64,000 nt of DNA from assembly GCF_900187645.1 (NCBI RefSeq), contig NZ_FYEE01000010.1, positions 124,001-188,000 of the forward strand, in the 5' to 3' direction. Source of the stretch: Pseudomonas sp. Irchel 3E20. GTDB lineage: Bacteria > Pseudomonadota > Gammaproteobacteria > Pseudomonadales > Pseudomonadaceae. Position 1 is the stretch's first letter. Every line of letters starts with the position of its first letter. The position numbers were made by a program, and so were the translations under genes. Positions 18,055 through 26,825 of this stretch are shown one piece after another. The notes under the pieces are model-generated. The model was not told where the DNA came from. It saw only the letters and a list, made by a program, of their open reading frames with translations, and did not search any database.

Positions 18055-19284
18055 TTACTGCCCGCTACGCAGCATATCCCGCGGCACATACTTGCCGATC
18101 TCGAACTTGCCGATGGCGGCGCGGTGCACTTCGTCCGGGCCGTCGGCCAGGCGCAGGGTGCGTTGCATGGCGTACATGTAGGCCAGCGGGAAGTCATTGG
18201 ACACCCCGGCGCCACCGTGGATCTGGATGGCGCGGTCGATCACTTTCAGGGCCACGTTGGGCGCCACGACTTTGATTTGGGCGATTTCGCTTTTCGCCAC
18301 TTTGTTGCCCACGGTGTCCATCATGTACGCCGCCTTGAGGGTCAAGAGGCGGGCCATGTCGATCTCCATCCGCGAGTCGGCGATCTTGTCGATATTGCCG
18401 CCCAGGCGGGCCAACGGCTTGCCGAACGCGGTGCGGCTAACCGCACGCTTGCACATCAATTCCAGGGCCCGTTCGGCCATGCCGATGGAGCGCATGCAGT
18501 GGTGGATACGGCCCGGGCCCAGGCGCCCCTGGGCGATTTCAAAGCCCCGGCCCTCGCCCAGCAGCACGTTCTCGTAAGGCACCCGCACGTTGTCGAACAG
18601 CACCTCGGCGTGGCCGTGGGGCGCGTCGTCGTAGCCGAACACCGGCAGCGGGCGGACGATTTTCACCCCGGGGGCATCCACCGGCACGAGGATCATCGAG
18701 TGCTGCTGGTGGCGCGGCGCGTCCGGGTTACTCAGGCCCATGAAAATCATGATCTTGCAGCGCGGGTCGCACGCGCCCGAGGTCCACCATTTTTTGCCGT
18801 TGATGACCCACTCGTCGCCATCGCGCACGGCGCGGGCGGCCATGTTGGTGGCATCCGAAGACGCCACGTCCGGTTCGGTCATGGCGAAGGCCGAACGGAT
18901 TTCACCGCGCAGCAAAGGTTCGAGCCAGCGCTGCTTCTGTTCTTCGTTGGCGTAGCGCACCAACACTTCCATGTTGCCGGTGTCCGGCGCCGAGCAGTTG
19001 AACGGCTCCGGGCCCAGCAAGGAGCGGCCCATGATTTCCGCCAGCGGCGCGTACTCAAGGTTGGTCAGGCCAGCGCCCCGGTCCGACTCGGGCAAGAACA
19101 GGTTCCACAGGCCTTCGGCCTTGGCCTTGAGCTTGAGTTCTTCCATGATTGCCGTCGGCTGCCAGCGGTCGCCTTCGGCCACCTGGCGCTCAAACACCGC
19201 CTCGGCGGGGTAAACATAGGCGTCCATGAACGCGGTAACGCGCTCACGCAGTTCCTGAACCTTGGGGGAGTAAGAAAAATCCAT
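18055..19284 (-). CDS. Acyl-CoA dehydrogenase family protein (ACAD11/CaiA-like)
   Basis: A 409-residue flavoenzyme with the ACAD three-domain plan: N-terminal helices, FAD-binding segments AFAMTEPDVASSDATNM and EWVINGKKWWTSGACDP, and C-terminal IHGGAGVSNDFPLAYMYA. These signatures, with RLGPGRIHHCMRSIGMAERA, mark the ACAD10/11-like branch rather than short-chain ACADs. It would oxidise an acyl-CoA to the enoyl-CoA, passing electrons to ETF. It is transcribed divergently from the LysR regulator at 19436, its likely controller. Substrate not determinable. Confidence 0.88.
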   Translation of the reverse strand: MDFSYSPKVQELRERVTAFMDAYVYPAEAVFERQVAEGDRWQPTAIMEELKLKAKAEGLWNLFLPESDRGAGLTNLEYAPLAEIMGRSLLGPEPFNCSAPDTGNMEVLVRYANEEQKQRWLEPLLRGEIRSAFAMTEPDVASSDATNMAARAVRDGDEWVINGKKWWTSGACDPRCKIMIFMGLSNPDAPRHQQHSMILVPVDAPGVKIVRPLPVFGYDDAPHGHAEVLFDNVRVPYENVLLGEGRGFEIAQGRLGPGRIHHCMRSIGMAERALELMCKRAVSRTAFGKPLARLGGNIDKIADSRMEIDMARLLTLKAAYMMDTVGNKVAKSEIAQIKVVAPNVALKVIDRAIQIHGGAGVSNDFPLAYMYAMQRTLRLADGPDEVHRAAIGKFEIGKYVPRDMLRSGQ

Positions 19285-19379
19285 GGGCGGCTACCTTTTC
19301 AAGGGTGGTGTTGAGGTCATGAAATCGATGCTAGGGCAGCTACGAAAATTTACCTAACCTATTCTCGGCGTGTATTAAC

Positions 19380-19412
19380 ATTCATCACCGATATATAGTC
19401 GGTTGATTGAAT
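19380..19412. promoter_or_regulatory. Imperfect inverted repeat in the ACAD/lysR divergent region
   Basis: ATTCATCACCGA and TCGGTTGATTGAAT form an imperfect dyad around a TATATAG centre, in the 151-bp gap between the acyl-CoA dehydrogenase and the LysR gene, 24 bp before the latter's ATG. Position and T-N11-A-like character suit a LysR binding site. Inferred. Confidence 0.4.
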
Positions 19413-19435
19413 CCTAAAAATAAGAGTGCAGCGCA

Positions 19436-20365
19436 ATGAATCTGAGCAAGGTCGACCTCAACCTTTTCATCGTCTTCGACGCGATCTACACCGAAGCCAA
19501 CCTCACCCGCGCCGGGCAGATCGTTGGCATCACCCAGCCTGCGGTGTCCAACGCCCTGGCGCGTTTGCGCGAAACCTTCAACGACCCGTTGTTCGTGCGT
19601 ACCGCCCAAGGCATGGTGCCCACACCCATGGCGCAGAACATCATCGGCCCGGTGCGCAATGCACTGTCGCTGCTGCGGGTGTCAGTGCAAGAGAGCCGCA
19701 TCTTCAACCCCTTGCAGGCCGCCAAGACCTACCGCATCAGCATGACCGACCTCACCGAGGCGGTGATCCTGCCGCCGCTGTTCCAACGCCTGCGGCGCCT
19801 GGCGCCGACGGTCATCATCGAGAGTTTTTTGTCCAAGCGCCGCGAAACCACCAAGGAACTGGCCGCCGGGCGCCTGGATTTCGCCGTGGATGCGCCGCTC
19901 AACACCGACCCCCAGGTGCGCCACGTCAAGCTGATGGAAGACCGCTACGTGTGCGCCATGCGCAAGGGCCATGCACTGGCGACCAAGGAAAAGTTCACCC
20001 TCGATGACTACCTGTCCCTGACCCACGTACACATCTCCAGCCGCCGCAACGGCTTGGGCCATGTTGACCTGGCGCTGGGCAAAATGGGCATCCAGCGCAA
20101 GATCGCCCTGCGCTCCCAGCATTACCTGATGGCCTCCCAGGTGCTGCACCAGACCGACATGGTCATGACCGTGCCCGAGCGCTTCGCCCGCCGCCACGAC
20201 CTGCATTCGTTCAGCCTGCCGATCAATGACGTGCCAGCGGTGGAAACCCACCTCTACTGGCACGAAAGCACCGACCAGGACCCGGCCAACCGCTGGATGC
20301 GCGAACAGATGATCGAGTTGTGCCAGCAAGTCACCGCCCATGAAAAGAAACTCGATAAAGCTTGA
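19436..20365 (+). CDS. LysR-family transcriptional regulator
   Basis: A 309-residue LTTR. The winged HTH occupies about residues 7-65 (LFIVFDAIYTEANLTRAGQI, AVSNALARLRETFNDPLFVR), followed by a PBP2-type effector domain of the NodD/NahR/PnbR-like kind (VILPPLFQRLRRLAPTVII, AAGRLDFAVD). It is divergent from an acyl-CoA dehydrogenase gene, so it probably controls that gene in response to an unknown acid or acyl compound. Confidence 0.9.
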   Translation: MNLSKVDLNLFIVFDAIYTEANLTRAGQIVGITQPAVSNALARLRETFNDPLFVRTAQGMVPTPMAQNIIGPVRNALSLLRVSVQESRIFNPLQAAKTYRISMTDLTEAVILPPLFQRLRRLAPTVIIESFLSKRRETTKELAAGRLDFAVDAPLNTDPQVRHVKLMEDRYVCAMRKGHALATKEKFTLDDYLSLTHVHISSRRNGLGHVDLALGKMGIQRKIALRSQHYLMASQVLHQTDMVMTVPERFARRHDLHSFSLPINDVPAVETHLYWHESTDQDPANRWMREQMIELCQQVTAHEKKLDKA

Positions 20366-20388
20366 GCCTTTAGCTGTTGCAGGCAGGC

Positions 20389-20404
20389 TTGACGTATACG
20401 TCAA
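20389..20404 (+). promoter_or_regulatory. Perfect 16-bp palindrome upstream of liuR (probable LiuR operator)
   Basis: TTGACGTATACGTCAA is a perfect palindrome 43 bp before the liuR ATG. Its first six bases could serve as a -35 box with a roughly 18-19 bp spacer, the usual MerR-type geometry. Nearly the same sequence recurs at 24230-24245 and 28470-28485. It is presumed to mediate autoregulation of liuR-liuE. Confidence 0.75.
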
Positions 20405-20447
20405 CCGCGAATTAGCTTAGCCGCAGGTTTTTTCCCAGAGCGTGCCC

Positions 20448-20852
20448 ATGAGCAGCCAGACGTACAGCATCTCCGACCTCGCCCGCGAGCTCGACATCAC
20501 CACCCGCGCCATCCGCTTCTATGAAGAACAAGGCCTACTCGCCCCCGAGCGCCGTGGCCAGGAGCGCATTTACTCGCCCCGCGACAAAGTCAGCCTCAAG
20601 CTGATTTTGCGGGGCAAGCGCATCGGCTTTTCCCTGGCCGAGTGCCGCGAGCTGATCGAGCTCTACGACCCCAGCGGCGGTAACACCAAGCAGCTGCACA
20701 GCATGCTGGCCAAGATCACCGAACGCCGCGAGCAACTGGAGCAACAGATGCTCGACATCGAACAGATGAAATTGGAACTGGACACCGCCGAAGAGCGCTG
20801 TACCCAGGCCCTGGAACAAACCCTCAAGAACCAGCAAGAGGTGCAGCCATGA
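20448..20852 (+). CDS. liuR: MerR-family regulator of leucine/isovalerate catabolism, LiuR
   Basis: A 134-residue MerR protein: N-terminal winged helix (YSISDLARELDITTRAIRFY, then EEQGLLAPER), a C-terminal antiparallel coiled coil (about 80-125) and no metal-binding cysteines. It matches LiuR in size and location immediately before liuE. The ATG at 20448 is favoured over the GTG at 20442. LiuR is known to repress liu genes in proteobacteria; three similar palindromes in this window mark its likely targets. Its stop overlaps the liuE start (ATGA). Confidence 0.85.
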   Translation: MSSQTYSISDLARELDITTRAIRFYEEQGLLAPERRGQERIYSPRDKVSLKLILRGKRIGFSLAECRELIELYDPSGGNTKQLHSMLAKITERREQLEQQMLDIEQMKLELDTAEERCTQALEQTLKNQQEVQP

Positions 20853-21748
20853 CCTTGCCCCAACAGGTACGCCTGGTCGAAGTCGGCCCGCGCGACGGTT
20901 TGCAGAACGAAGCCCAGCCCATCAGCGTCGCCGACAAGGTGCGCCTGGTGGACGCCCTGAGTGACGCCGGGCTTGGCTATATAGAAGTGGGCAGTTTCGT
21001 CTCGCCCAAGTGGGTGCCGCAAATGGCCGGCTCGGCCGAGGTGTTTGCACAGATCCGCCGCCAACCGGGCGTTACCTATGCCGCCCTGGCGCCGAACCTG
21101 CGCGGCTTTGAAGATGCGGTGGCGGCCGGGGTCAAGGAAGTGGCGGTGTTCGCCGCGGCCTCCGAGTCGTTCTCCCAGCGCAATATCAACTGCTCCATCA
21201 GCGACAGCCTGGCACGCTTCGCGCCCATCATGGACGCCGCCAAGCGCCAGGGCATCCGCGTGCGCGGCTATGTGTCCTGCGTGCTGGGCTGCCCTTACGA
21301 GGGCGACGTCGCCCCCGAGCAAGTGGCGCTGGTGGCCCGCGAGTTGTACGCCATGGGCTGCTATGAAGTGTCCCTGGGCGACACCATCGGCACCGGCACC
21401 GCAGGGGCCACACGACGGATGTTCGACGTGGTCGGCGCCCAGGTCCCGCGCGACAAGTTGGCCGGGCACTTCCACGACACCTACGGCCAGGCCATGGCCA
21501 ACCTCTACGCCAGCCTGCTCGAAGGCATCGCGGTGTTCGACAGCTCCATCGCCGGCCTCGGCGGCTGCCCGTACGCCAAGGGCGCCAGCGGCAACGTGGC
21601 CACGGAAGACGTGCTGTACCTGCTCAATGGCTTGGGGATCGAAACGGGCGTGGACTTGGAGCGTTTGCTGGTGGCCGGCCAGCAGATTTGCACAGTACTG
21701 GGGCGCCCCACCGGTTCGCGGGTGGCCAAGGCCCGTAGCGCGGTGTAG
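20849..21748 (+). CDS. liuE: Hydroxymethylglutaryl-CoA lyase
   Basis: A 299-residue TIM-barrel lyase splitting HMG-CoA into acetoacetate and acetyl-CoA, the last step of leucine breakdown. Signatures: VEVGPRDGLQNE at residues 10-21 (metal-binding Asp and catalytic Arg), GHFHDTYGQAMAN with metal-ligand histidines, and the lyase signature SIAGLGGCPYAKGASGN with the catalytic Cys at about 240. Also known as mvaB. It overlaps liuR by four bases but is separated from liuABCD by some 6.8 kb, unlike the contiguous liuRABCDE order of P. aeruginosa. Confidence 0.93.
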   Translation: MTLPQQVRLVEVGPRDGLQNEAQPISVADKVRLVDALSDAGLGYIEVGSFVSPKWVPQMAGSAEVFAQIRRQPGVTYAALAPNLRGFEDAVAAGVKEVAVFAAASESFSQRNINCSISDSLARFAPIMDAAKRQGIRVRGYVSCVLGCPYEGDVAPEQVALVARELYAMGCYEVSLGDTIGTGTAGATRRMFDVVGAQVPRDKLAGHFHDTYGQAMANLYASLLEGIAVFDSSIAGLGGCPYAKGASGNVATEDVLYLLNGLGIETGVDLERLLVAGQQICTVLGRPTGSRVAKARSAV

Positions 21749-21901
21749 GCCCGCACACCCCGCCCAACCCATGTCCAAGTGTTACCGCCCCCGCTTACGC
21801 GGGGCGCAAGCGAGTAACACGGAAACACCACCCTCAAAAAAAGCTGAACGTTTTCTCCGACAAAAAACCCAAGCCATTGATTTAAAAGGCTTTTAAAAAG
21901 T

Positions 21902-21917
21902 TGGCACGGGTTCTGCT
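21902..21917 (+). promoter_or_regulatory. Sigma-54 promoter of the CrcY-like sRNA
   Basis: TGGCACGGGTTCTGCT fits the RpoN consensus TGGCACG-N4-TTGCW at every fixed position but one, with correct -24 GG / -12 GC spacing. It implies a start at about 21927. CrcZ-family RNAs are known to be driven by RpoN with the CbrAB two-component system, in agreement with this promoter. Confidence 0.8.
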
Positions 21918-21926
21918 ATCTCTATC

Positions 21927-22305
21927 GCACAACAAAAATAAAAAAAGCGGCAAACCTAATAAAAATAAGACGTAACGACTCTGACATAACAAAAACAACA
22001 CGGCAGAGACGCAGCTAACAGATTTTTTTGGAGAAGGTGTGCTTTCAGGGGGCTACTCGCAGCGACCCGCAACCGGGCAGAGAACAATAAAACTACCCTC
22101 AGGTAGCTCCCGAACTGGTTGGTTCGTTCAACGAAAACGCAGATCAGCGCTCAAAAAAATACGTTTGCTCTTGACCCCGGATGGGGGTCGCCCAAAACAG
22201 CAACAAGGGCAACGGTTGCCAATAACAACAACAGACCGCCCCTCAATAATAAAAAAGAGCACGTCACGACAAATTAAAGGGGAGCCTCGGCTCCCCTTTG
22301 TGCTG
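21927..22305 (+). ncRNA. crcY: CrcZ/CrcY-family Hfq-sequestering sRNA
   Basis: About 375 nt with a sigma-54 promoter, a start reading GCACAACAAAAATAAAA, several A-rich motifs of the Hfq/Crc-binding type (AACAAAAACAACA near 21988, GAACAATAAAAC near 22082, AACAACAACA at 22224-22233), no protein-coding capacity, and a terminator hairpin at 22276-22299. Members of this family titrate Hfq/Crc and so relieve catabolite repression when poor carbon sources are used. To my knowledge P. putida CrcY lies just downstream of mvaB (liuE), the same position. The assignment to CrcY rather than CrcZ rests on that location; the family assignment is firmer. Confidence 0.8.
22276..22299 (+). terminator. Terminator hairpin of the CrcY-like sRNA
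   Basis: AAAGGGGAGC and GCTCCCCTTT form a perfect 10-bp stem with loop CTCG. The TTT of the right arm followed by GTGCTGT acts as a short U-tract. It ends the A-rich transcript and lies in front of a REPIN. Confidence 0.75.
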
Positions 22306-22334
22306 TCTGGGGTTCTTGGAATGCAGCGGATCTT

Positions 22335-22427
22335 GAGCGCGAGCGCGCCTGCTCGCGATGGGGCCAGTAAAGCCCAGGCATCCTTACCTGCTGGCCTGGC
22401 GCAATCGCGAGCAGGCTCGCTCCCACC
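22335..22427. repeat. REPIN between the CrcY-like sRNA and the acyl-CoA synthetase
   Basis: Inverted REP cores GAGCGCGCCTGCTCGCGATG (left) and ATCGCGAGCAGGCTCGCTCC (right) flank a spacer of about 45 bp. It separates the rightward sRNA from the leftward acyl-CoA synthetase gene. Confidence 0.8.
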
Positions 22428-22448
22428 GTAGCCACCCACTACTTGCGT

Positions 22449-24149
22449 CTACTCGGGCTTACTCCCCTTCAATTCCTCGATGCTGATTTCGCGCATGCGA
22501 AATTTCTGGATCTTGCCGGTGACGGTCATGGGGAATTCATCCACGAACTTGAAGTGGCGCGGCATCTTGAAGTGGGCAATGTGGCGCTTGCACCAGGTTT
22601 GCAGCTCCAGTTCGTTGGCGCAGTGGCCGGGGTGGAACTTGATCCAGGCAACGATTTCCTCGCCGTACTTGCTGTCGGGGATACCGACGATCTGCACATC
22701 CGCCACCGCCGGGTGGGTAAAGAAAAACTCCTCCAGCTCACGGGGGTAAATGTTCTCGCCGCCGCGAATAATCATGTCTTTGTTGCGCCCGGCGATGCAT
22801 ACGTAGCCCTGCTCGTTCATGGTCGCCAGATCGCCGGTGTGCATCCAGCCTGCCGGGTCGATGGCCTCGCTGGTAGCCTGGGGGTCGTTCCAGTAGCCGA
22901 GCATCACGCTGTAACCGCGGGTGCAGAGTTCGCCGATCTGGCCGCGGGCCAGGGTGTTGCCAGTAGCGTCGATGATCTTGCTTTCCAATTGCGCCTGGGT
23001 GCGGCCCACGGTGGTCACCCGCAGCTCCAAGTCATCATCGGGGCCGGTCTGCAACGACACCGGGCTGGTCTCGGTCATGCCATAGGCGATCTGCACTTCG
23101 CTCATATGCATTTCGCTGATAACCCGGCGCATCACTTCGATGGGGCACGTGGCCCCGGCCATGATCCCGGTGCGCAGGCTCGACAGGTCGAACGCCTGGC
23201 GCCGGGGTTCGTCGAGCATGGCGATAAACATGGTCGGCACGCCGTACAGGGCCGTGGCCCGCTCCTCGGCCACGGTGGCCAGGGTCAGCAACGGGTCGAA
23301 GGCGTCGTTGGGGTAGATCATGGTGGTGCCGTGGGTGATGCAGCCCAGGTTGCCCATGACCATGCCAAAGCAGTGGTACAGCGGCACCGGGATCACCAGG
23401 CGATCGGCGGCGCTCAGGCCCAGGCTTTCGCCCACCATGTAGCCGTTATTGAGGATGTTGTAGTGGCTCAGGGTCGCGCCCTTGGGGAACCCCGTAGTGC
23501 CGGAGGTGTACTGGATATTCACGGCCTGGTCGAAATGCAGGCTGTGTTGGCGTTCGTGCAGTTGCGCCGCAGTCACCGCCTCGCCCAGCGCCGCCAGTTG
23601 CGACCAAGGCAGGAACCCCGACGGCGGCTGCGCCTGCAGGCTGATGACCCCTTGCAAGTGCGGCAGGCGCTCGCTTTGCAGCAGGCCGATGGATTGCTCG
23701 GCCAACTCCGGCACCAGCGCTTGCAGCATGGCGTGGTAATCGCTGCTCTTGAACGCCCCGGCGCACACCAACCATTGGCAAGCGGACTGTTTCAACACGT
23801 ATTCCAATTCGCTGCTGCGGTAGGCCGGGTTGATATTGACCAGAATCACGCCGATCTTGGCGCTGGCGAACTGGCTGATGCACCACTGCGCGCAGTTGGG
23901 CGCCCAGATGCCGAGGCGGTCGCCCGGGCGCATGCCCAGGGCCATCAACGCCCGCGCATGCAGATCGACCGCGTGCGCCAACTGCGCCCAGGTGTAACGC
24001 AACTGCTGGTGGCGCACCACCAGGGCCTCCCCCTCGGGGTAACGGGCAACCGTGTTGTCGAAGGCCTGACCGATGGTCTGGGCGAGCAAGGCTTTTTCCT
24101 GGGAGCCGCGGCTGTAGCTCTGGCTTGGGTGCACACCTAGTTGATCCAT
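22449..24149 (-). CDS. AMP-binding acyl-CoA synthetase linked to the liu regulon
   Basis: About 566 residues of the ANL superfamily, fatty-acyl-CoA synthetase type. The adenylation P-loop YTSGTTGFPKGATLSH, the A5 motif AYGMTETSP, the A7/A8 motifs MHTGDLATMNEQGYV and RNKDMIIRGGENIYP, and the catalytic Lys region VTGKIQKFRMRE are all present. The ATG at 24149 (AGGGG six bases upstream) is chosen over an upstream extension to 24296 that would run through the palindromic operator at 24230. It probably activates a branched or medium-chain acid for the liu pathway, such as isovalerate; this substrate is inferred from the LiuR-type operator. Confidence 0.88.
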   Translation of the reverse strand: MDQLGVHPSQSYSRGSQEKALLAQTIGQAFDNTVARYPEGEALVVRHQQLRYTWAQLAHAVDLHARALMALGMRPGDRLGIWAPNCAQWCISQFASAKIGVILVNINPAYRSSELEYVLKQSACQWLVCAGAFKSSDYHAMLQALVPELAEQSIGLLQSERLPHLQGVISLQAQPPSGFLPWSQLAALGEAVTAAQLHERQHSLHFDQAVNIQYTSGTTGFPKGATLSHYNILNNGYMVGESLGLSAADRLVIPVPLYHCFGMVMGNLGCITHGTTMIYPNDAFDPLLTLATVAEERATALYGVPTMFIAMLDEPRRQAFDLSSLRTGIMAGATCPIEVMRRVISEMHMSEVQIAYGMTETSPVSLQTGPDDDLELRVTTVGRTQAQLESKIIDATGNTLARGQIGELCTRGYSVMLGYWNDPQATSEAIDPAGWMHTGDLATMNEQGYVCIAGRNKDMIIRGGENIYPRELEEFFFTHPAVADVQIVGIPDSKYGEEIVAWIKFHPGHCANELELQTWCKRHIAHFKMPRHFKFVDEFPMTVTGKIQKFRMREISIEELKGSKPE

Positions 24150-24229
24150 GACGACCCCTATTGTCTTTTTTTGGCGGGATGGACGGGGAGCGCTGAGCTC
24201 CACACAAAGCGCCCTTACTCTCGCGCAAG

Positions 24230-24245
24230 TTGACGTTAACGTAAA
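24230..24245 (-). promoter_or_regulatory. LiuR-type operator upstream of the acyl-CoA synthetase
   Basis: TTGACGTTAACGTAAA differs from the liuA palindrome by one base and shares the ACGT-WW-ACGT core with the liuR site. Read leftward, TTTACG followed by a 19-bp spacer and GAGTAA resembles the stretched MerR promoter layout. It is 81 bp before the synthetase ATG. Confidence 0.7.
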
Positions 24246-24336
24246 GGTCGGGACGGAAAATTCTCCAGCAGTGCGTTGTAAAGCGACCGACGGCAAGGGG
24301 ATTCAGGCGTTGCCGGCTGACGACATTGACGCCGGC

Positions 24337-26748
24337 CTAGAAATCCCAGCGCGTAGTGAGCATCACGTTGCGCGGGTCGCCGTAGTACGACGCGTTAAAA
24401 AAGCCAATGTTGGTCATGTACTTCTTGTCGAACGCGTTGTTGACGTTGAGGGTGGCCGAGAGGTTTTCGCTGACCTGGTAGCGGGCCATCAGGTCCACCA
24501 GCCAGTACGCTTCCTGGCTGTACTTCTCCTGCGTGCCCTTGCCGTAGTTGCTCAGGATGCGCCAACCCTGCGCCTGCCAGCGCGCGCCGCCGCCCAAGGT
24601 CAGTTGGTCGAGGGCGCCGTGGAGTTTGTAGCTGGTGTACACATTCAACTGGTCCTCGGGTTCGAAGGTGGCCACTTTGGCACCGCTTTCGTCGCGGCTG
24701 ATCTTGTGGGTGTAGCCGCCCTGCAATTGCCAGCCCGGCGCCAGTTCCCCGGAGATTTCCGCCTCGAACCCCTTGGTCTTGGACTTGATGCCCATCACCG
24801 CGTAATCGATCACGTCGTAGTTGGGATTGGCGTTGTATTCGGTGTCTTCTTCGGCGCGGTTTTCTTCGTGCACCTCGAAGTACGCCAGGCTGGAATTGAG
24901 CCGCCCGTCAAAGAATTCGCCCTTGATACCGACCTCGTAGTTCTTGCCTTCGTTAGGGTCCAGCGGCTTGTTGTTACGGTCGCGGTTGTCCCGTTGGGGC
25001 AGGAAGATCTCGGTGTAGCTGGTGTACAGCGAGAAGTTGTCGTTGAGGTCATAGACCAGCCCGGCATAGGGCACGACCTTGCCACTTTTCTGGACGTCGG
25101 AGGTGCCGGTCACCTGGAAGTTGGCCACCCGCGCGCCCAGCAGCAGCGACAAGTCATCGGCCAGGCTGAAGCGCCCGGTGAGGTAGCCGGCGCTCTGGCG
25201 TGTGGTTTCGTCGTTGTAGCGCGACACTTTGCTCCAGTCCGGCTCGCGGCCGTCGCCGTCCCAGTTGAAATAGTCGTAGGCGTTGCCGACCTGGATGGCA
25301 TCGGTGAAGTTCTTGCCGGTCCAGTGGGAGGTGGACAGCGAGGTGCCCACCACCAATTGGTGTTCACGCCCCAACAGGTCGAACGGCCCGGAAACGTACA
25401 GGTCGCCGCTGTTGCTGACGGTTTCGCCGGTGTACTTGCGCGACAGCAGCGAGGCGATGCCGGTGTCGGCGTTGGGCGGCATCAGCGCGCCCAGCGGTGC
25501 GTTGTAGCCGTTGATCTGGTGGTTGTACTGGCCCTTGGCGACCCAACCGTTGGCAAAGCTGTGCTCCAGGGTGGCAAATGCCGTACGCGTGTACTGCGAC
25601 CAGTTGCTGAAGTGGGCGCCGTTGTTGTAGGACCGCGGCGTGCTGATGCGGTTGCCCTTGGAGTCGTACAGCGCGGCGCTGCCGGACCAGCTCGAACCCT
25701 GCGGGTCGGTGTCCTGGTAATCGCCGCCCAGGGTCAGCAGGGTGTCGGGGCTCAGGTCCACTTCGAGAATGCCGTAGAACACGCTGGTCTGGCGCTGGTA
25801 GTGGTCCATGAACGAATGCTTGTCCGAATAGGCCGCCACGGCGCGGCCACGCACATTGCCGGTTTCGCTCAGCGGGCCGCTGACATCCAGTTGCGAACGG
25901 TAGTTGTCCCAGGAGCCGGCGCCCAGTTCCACGCTGGCCTTGAACGTGTGGGTCGGTTTTTTGCGCACCAGGTTGATAACCCCGCCCGGGCCGCCCGCCC
26001 CGGCGAGCAGGCCCGGGGCGCCCTTGAGCACTTCCACGCGGTCATAGATGGCCATGTCGCTTTGGGTCTGGCCGGCCGAGTACTGCGGGTCCTGCAGGGT
26101 GGGGATGCCGTCGTACTGGAAGTTCTGGATGGCGAAACCGCGGGAGTAATAGCTGGTGCGGTCGCTGTCGTAGGCGGTCACGGTGATGCCTGGCGTGTGG
26201 CGCATCACGTCATCGATGGAGGTCAGGCCGAAGTCGTCCATGGCCTGGCGGGTCACCACCGAGATCGACTGCGGGGTTTCCCGCGGCGTAAGCACCAGGC
26301 GCGCGGCGGTGGCGATACTGCCGGTGGTGTACGAGCCCGAGCCTTCGGTGATGGTGCCCAACTGGTTGGCGCTGACCTGGGTGGCGCCCAGTTCCAGGGC
26401 CGTGCCGGAGGTGGGTGCCGCTTGCAGCAAATAGCCATTGGCGCCCTGCACCACCTCGTAGCCGCTGCCCTGCAACAAGGCTGCGAAGCCCTCCTCCACC
26501 GGGTAACGGCCGTGCAGGCCCTGGCTGCTCAAGCCACCAAGGTTGTGGGACTGGAACAGGATCGCCACGCCCGCTTGCTGGGCGAAGCGGTTCAGCGTAT
26601 TGCTCAGCGGCCCCGCCGGGATGTCGAATGGTTGAGCAACCGCTTGGCTGGCCTGGGCCCAATTGACACTTAGGGCGCCCGCCGCCGTGGCGGCAACCAG
26701 GTGGATGGCTAGCGCCAGCGGACGCAGGTTCGAGGAAGGGGTCGGCAT
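24337..26748 (-). CDS. TonB-dependent siderophore receptor with signalling (STN) domain
   Basis: An 803-residue outer-membrane transducer: signal peptide, N-terminal secretin/TonB signalling domain (about 40-105; FDIPAGPLSNTLNRFAQQAG), plug (about 140-260; TPRETPQSISVVTRQAMDDF, EVLKGAPGLLAGAGGPGG) and a 22-strand barrel ending in the canonical aromatic TTRWDF. The STN domain means ligand binding signals to the FecR-like protein and sigma factor encoded just upstream. It resembles ferripyoverdine/pseudobactin receptors (FpvA/PupB class); the actual siderophore is unknown. Confidence 0.93.
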   Translation of the reverse strand: MPTPSSNLRPLALAIHLVAATAAGALSVNWAQASQAVAQPFDIPAGPLSNTLNRFAQQAGVAILFQSHNLGGLSSQGLHGRYPVEEGFAALLQGSGYEVVQGANGYLLQAAPTSGTALELGATQVSANQLGTITEGSGSYTTGSIATAARLVLTPRETPQSISVVTRQAMDDFGLTSIDDVMRHTPGITVTAYDSDRTSYYSRGFAIQNFQYDGIPTLQDPQYSAGQTQSDMAIYDRVEVLKGAPGLLAGAGGPGGVINLVRKKPTHTFKASVELGAGSWDNYRSQLDVSGPLSETGNVRGRAVAAYSDKHSFMDHYQRQTSVFYGILEVDLSPDTLLTLGGDYQDTDPQGSSWSGSAALYDSKGNRISTPRSYNNGAHFSNWSQYTRTAFATLEHSFANGWVAKGQYNHQINGYNAPLGALMPPNADTGIASLLSRKYTGETVSNSGDLYVSGPFDLLGREHQLVVGTSLSTSHWTGKNFTDAIQVGNAYDYFNWDGDGREPDWSKVSRYNDETTRQSAGYLTGRFSLADDLSLLLGARVANFQVTGTSDVQKSGKVVPYAGLVYDLNDNFSLYTSYTEIFLPQRDNRDRNNKPLDPNEGKNYEVGIKGEFFDGRLNSSLAYFEVHEENRAEEDTEYNANPNYDVIDYAVMGIKSKTKGFEAEISGELAPGWQLQGGYTHKISRDESGAKVATFEPEDQLNVYTSYKLHGALDQLTLGGGARWQAQGWRILSNYGKGTQEKYSQEAYWLVDLMARYQVSENLSATLNVNNAFDKKYMTNIGFFNASYYGDPRNVMLTTRWDF

Positions 26749-26825
26749 GGTGAAGGCAGTCCTTTATTCGGTTATGTACCTCCCTTGACGGGCAACCCGA
26801 AAAAAAGCGGAAGCAATGCGAATAA

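Noticed and set aside
22443..26673. Long + strand frames (565 and 841 codons) opposite the acyl-CoA synthetase and TonB receptor
   Set aside because: Low-complexity His/Gln/Ala/Val composition typical of antisense frames in high-GC DNA; the opposite strand has complete family signatures.
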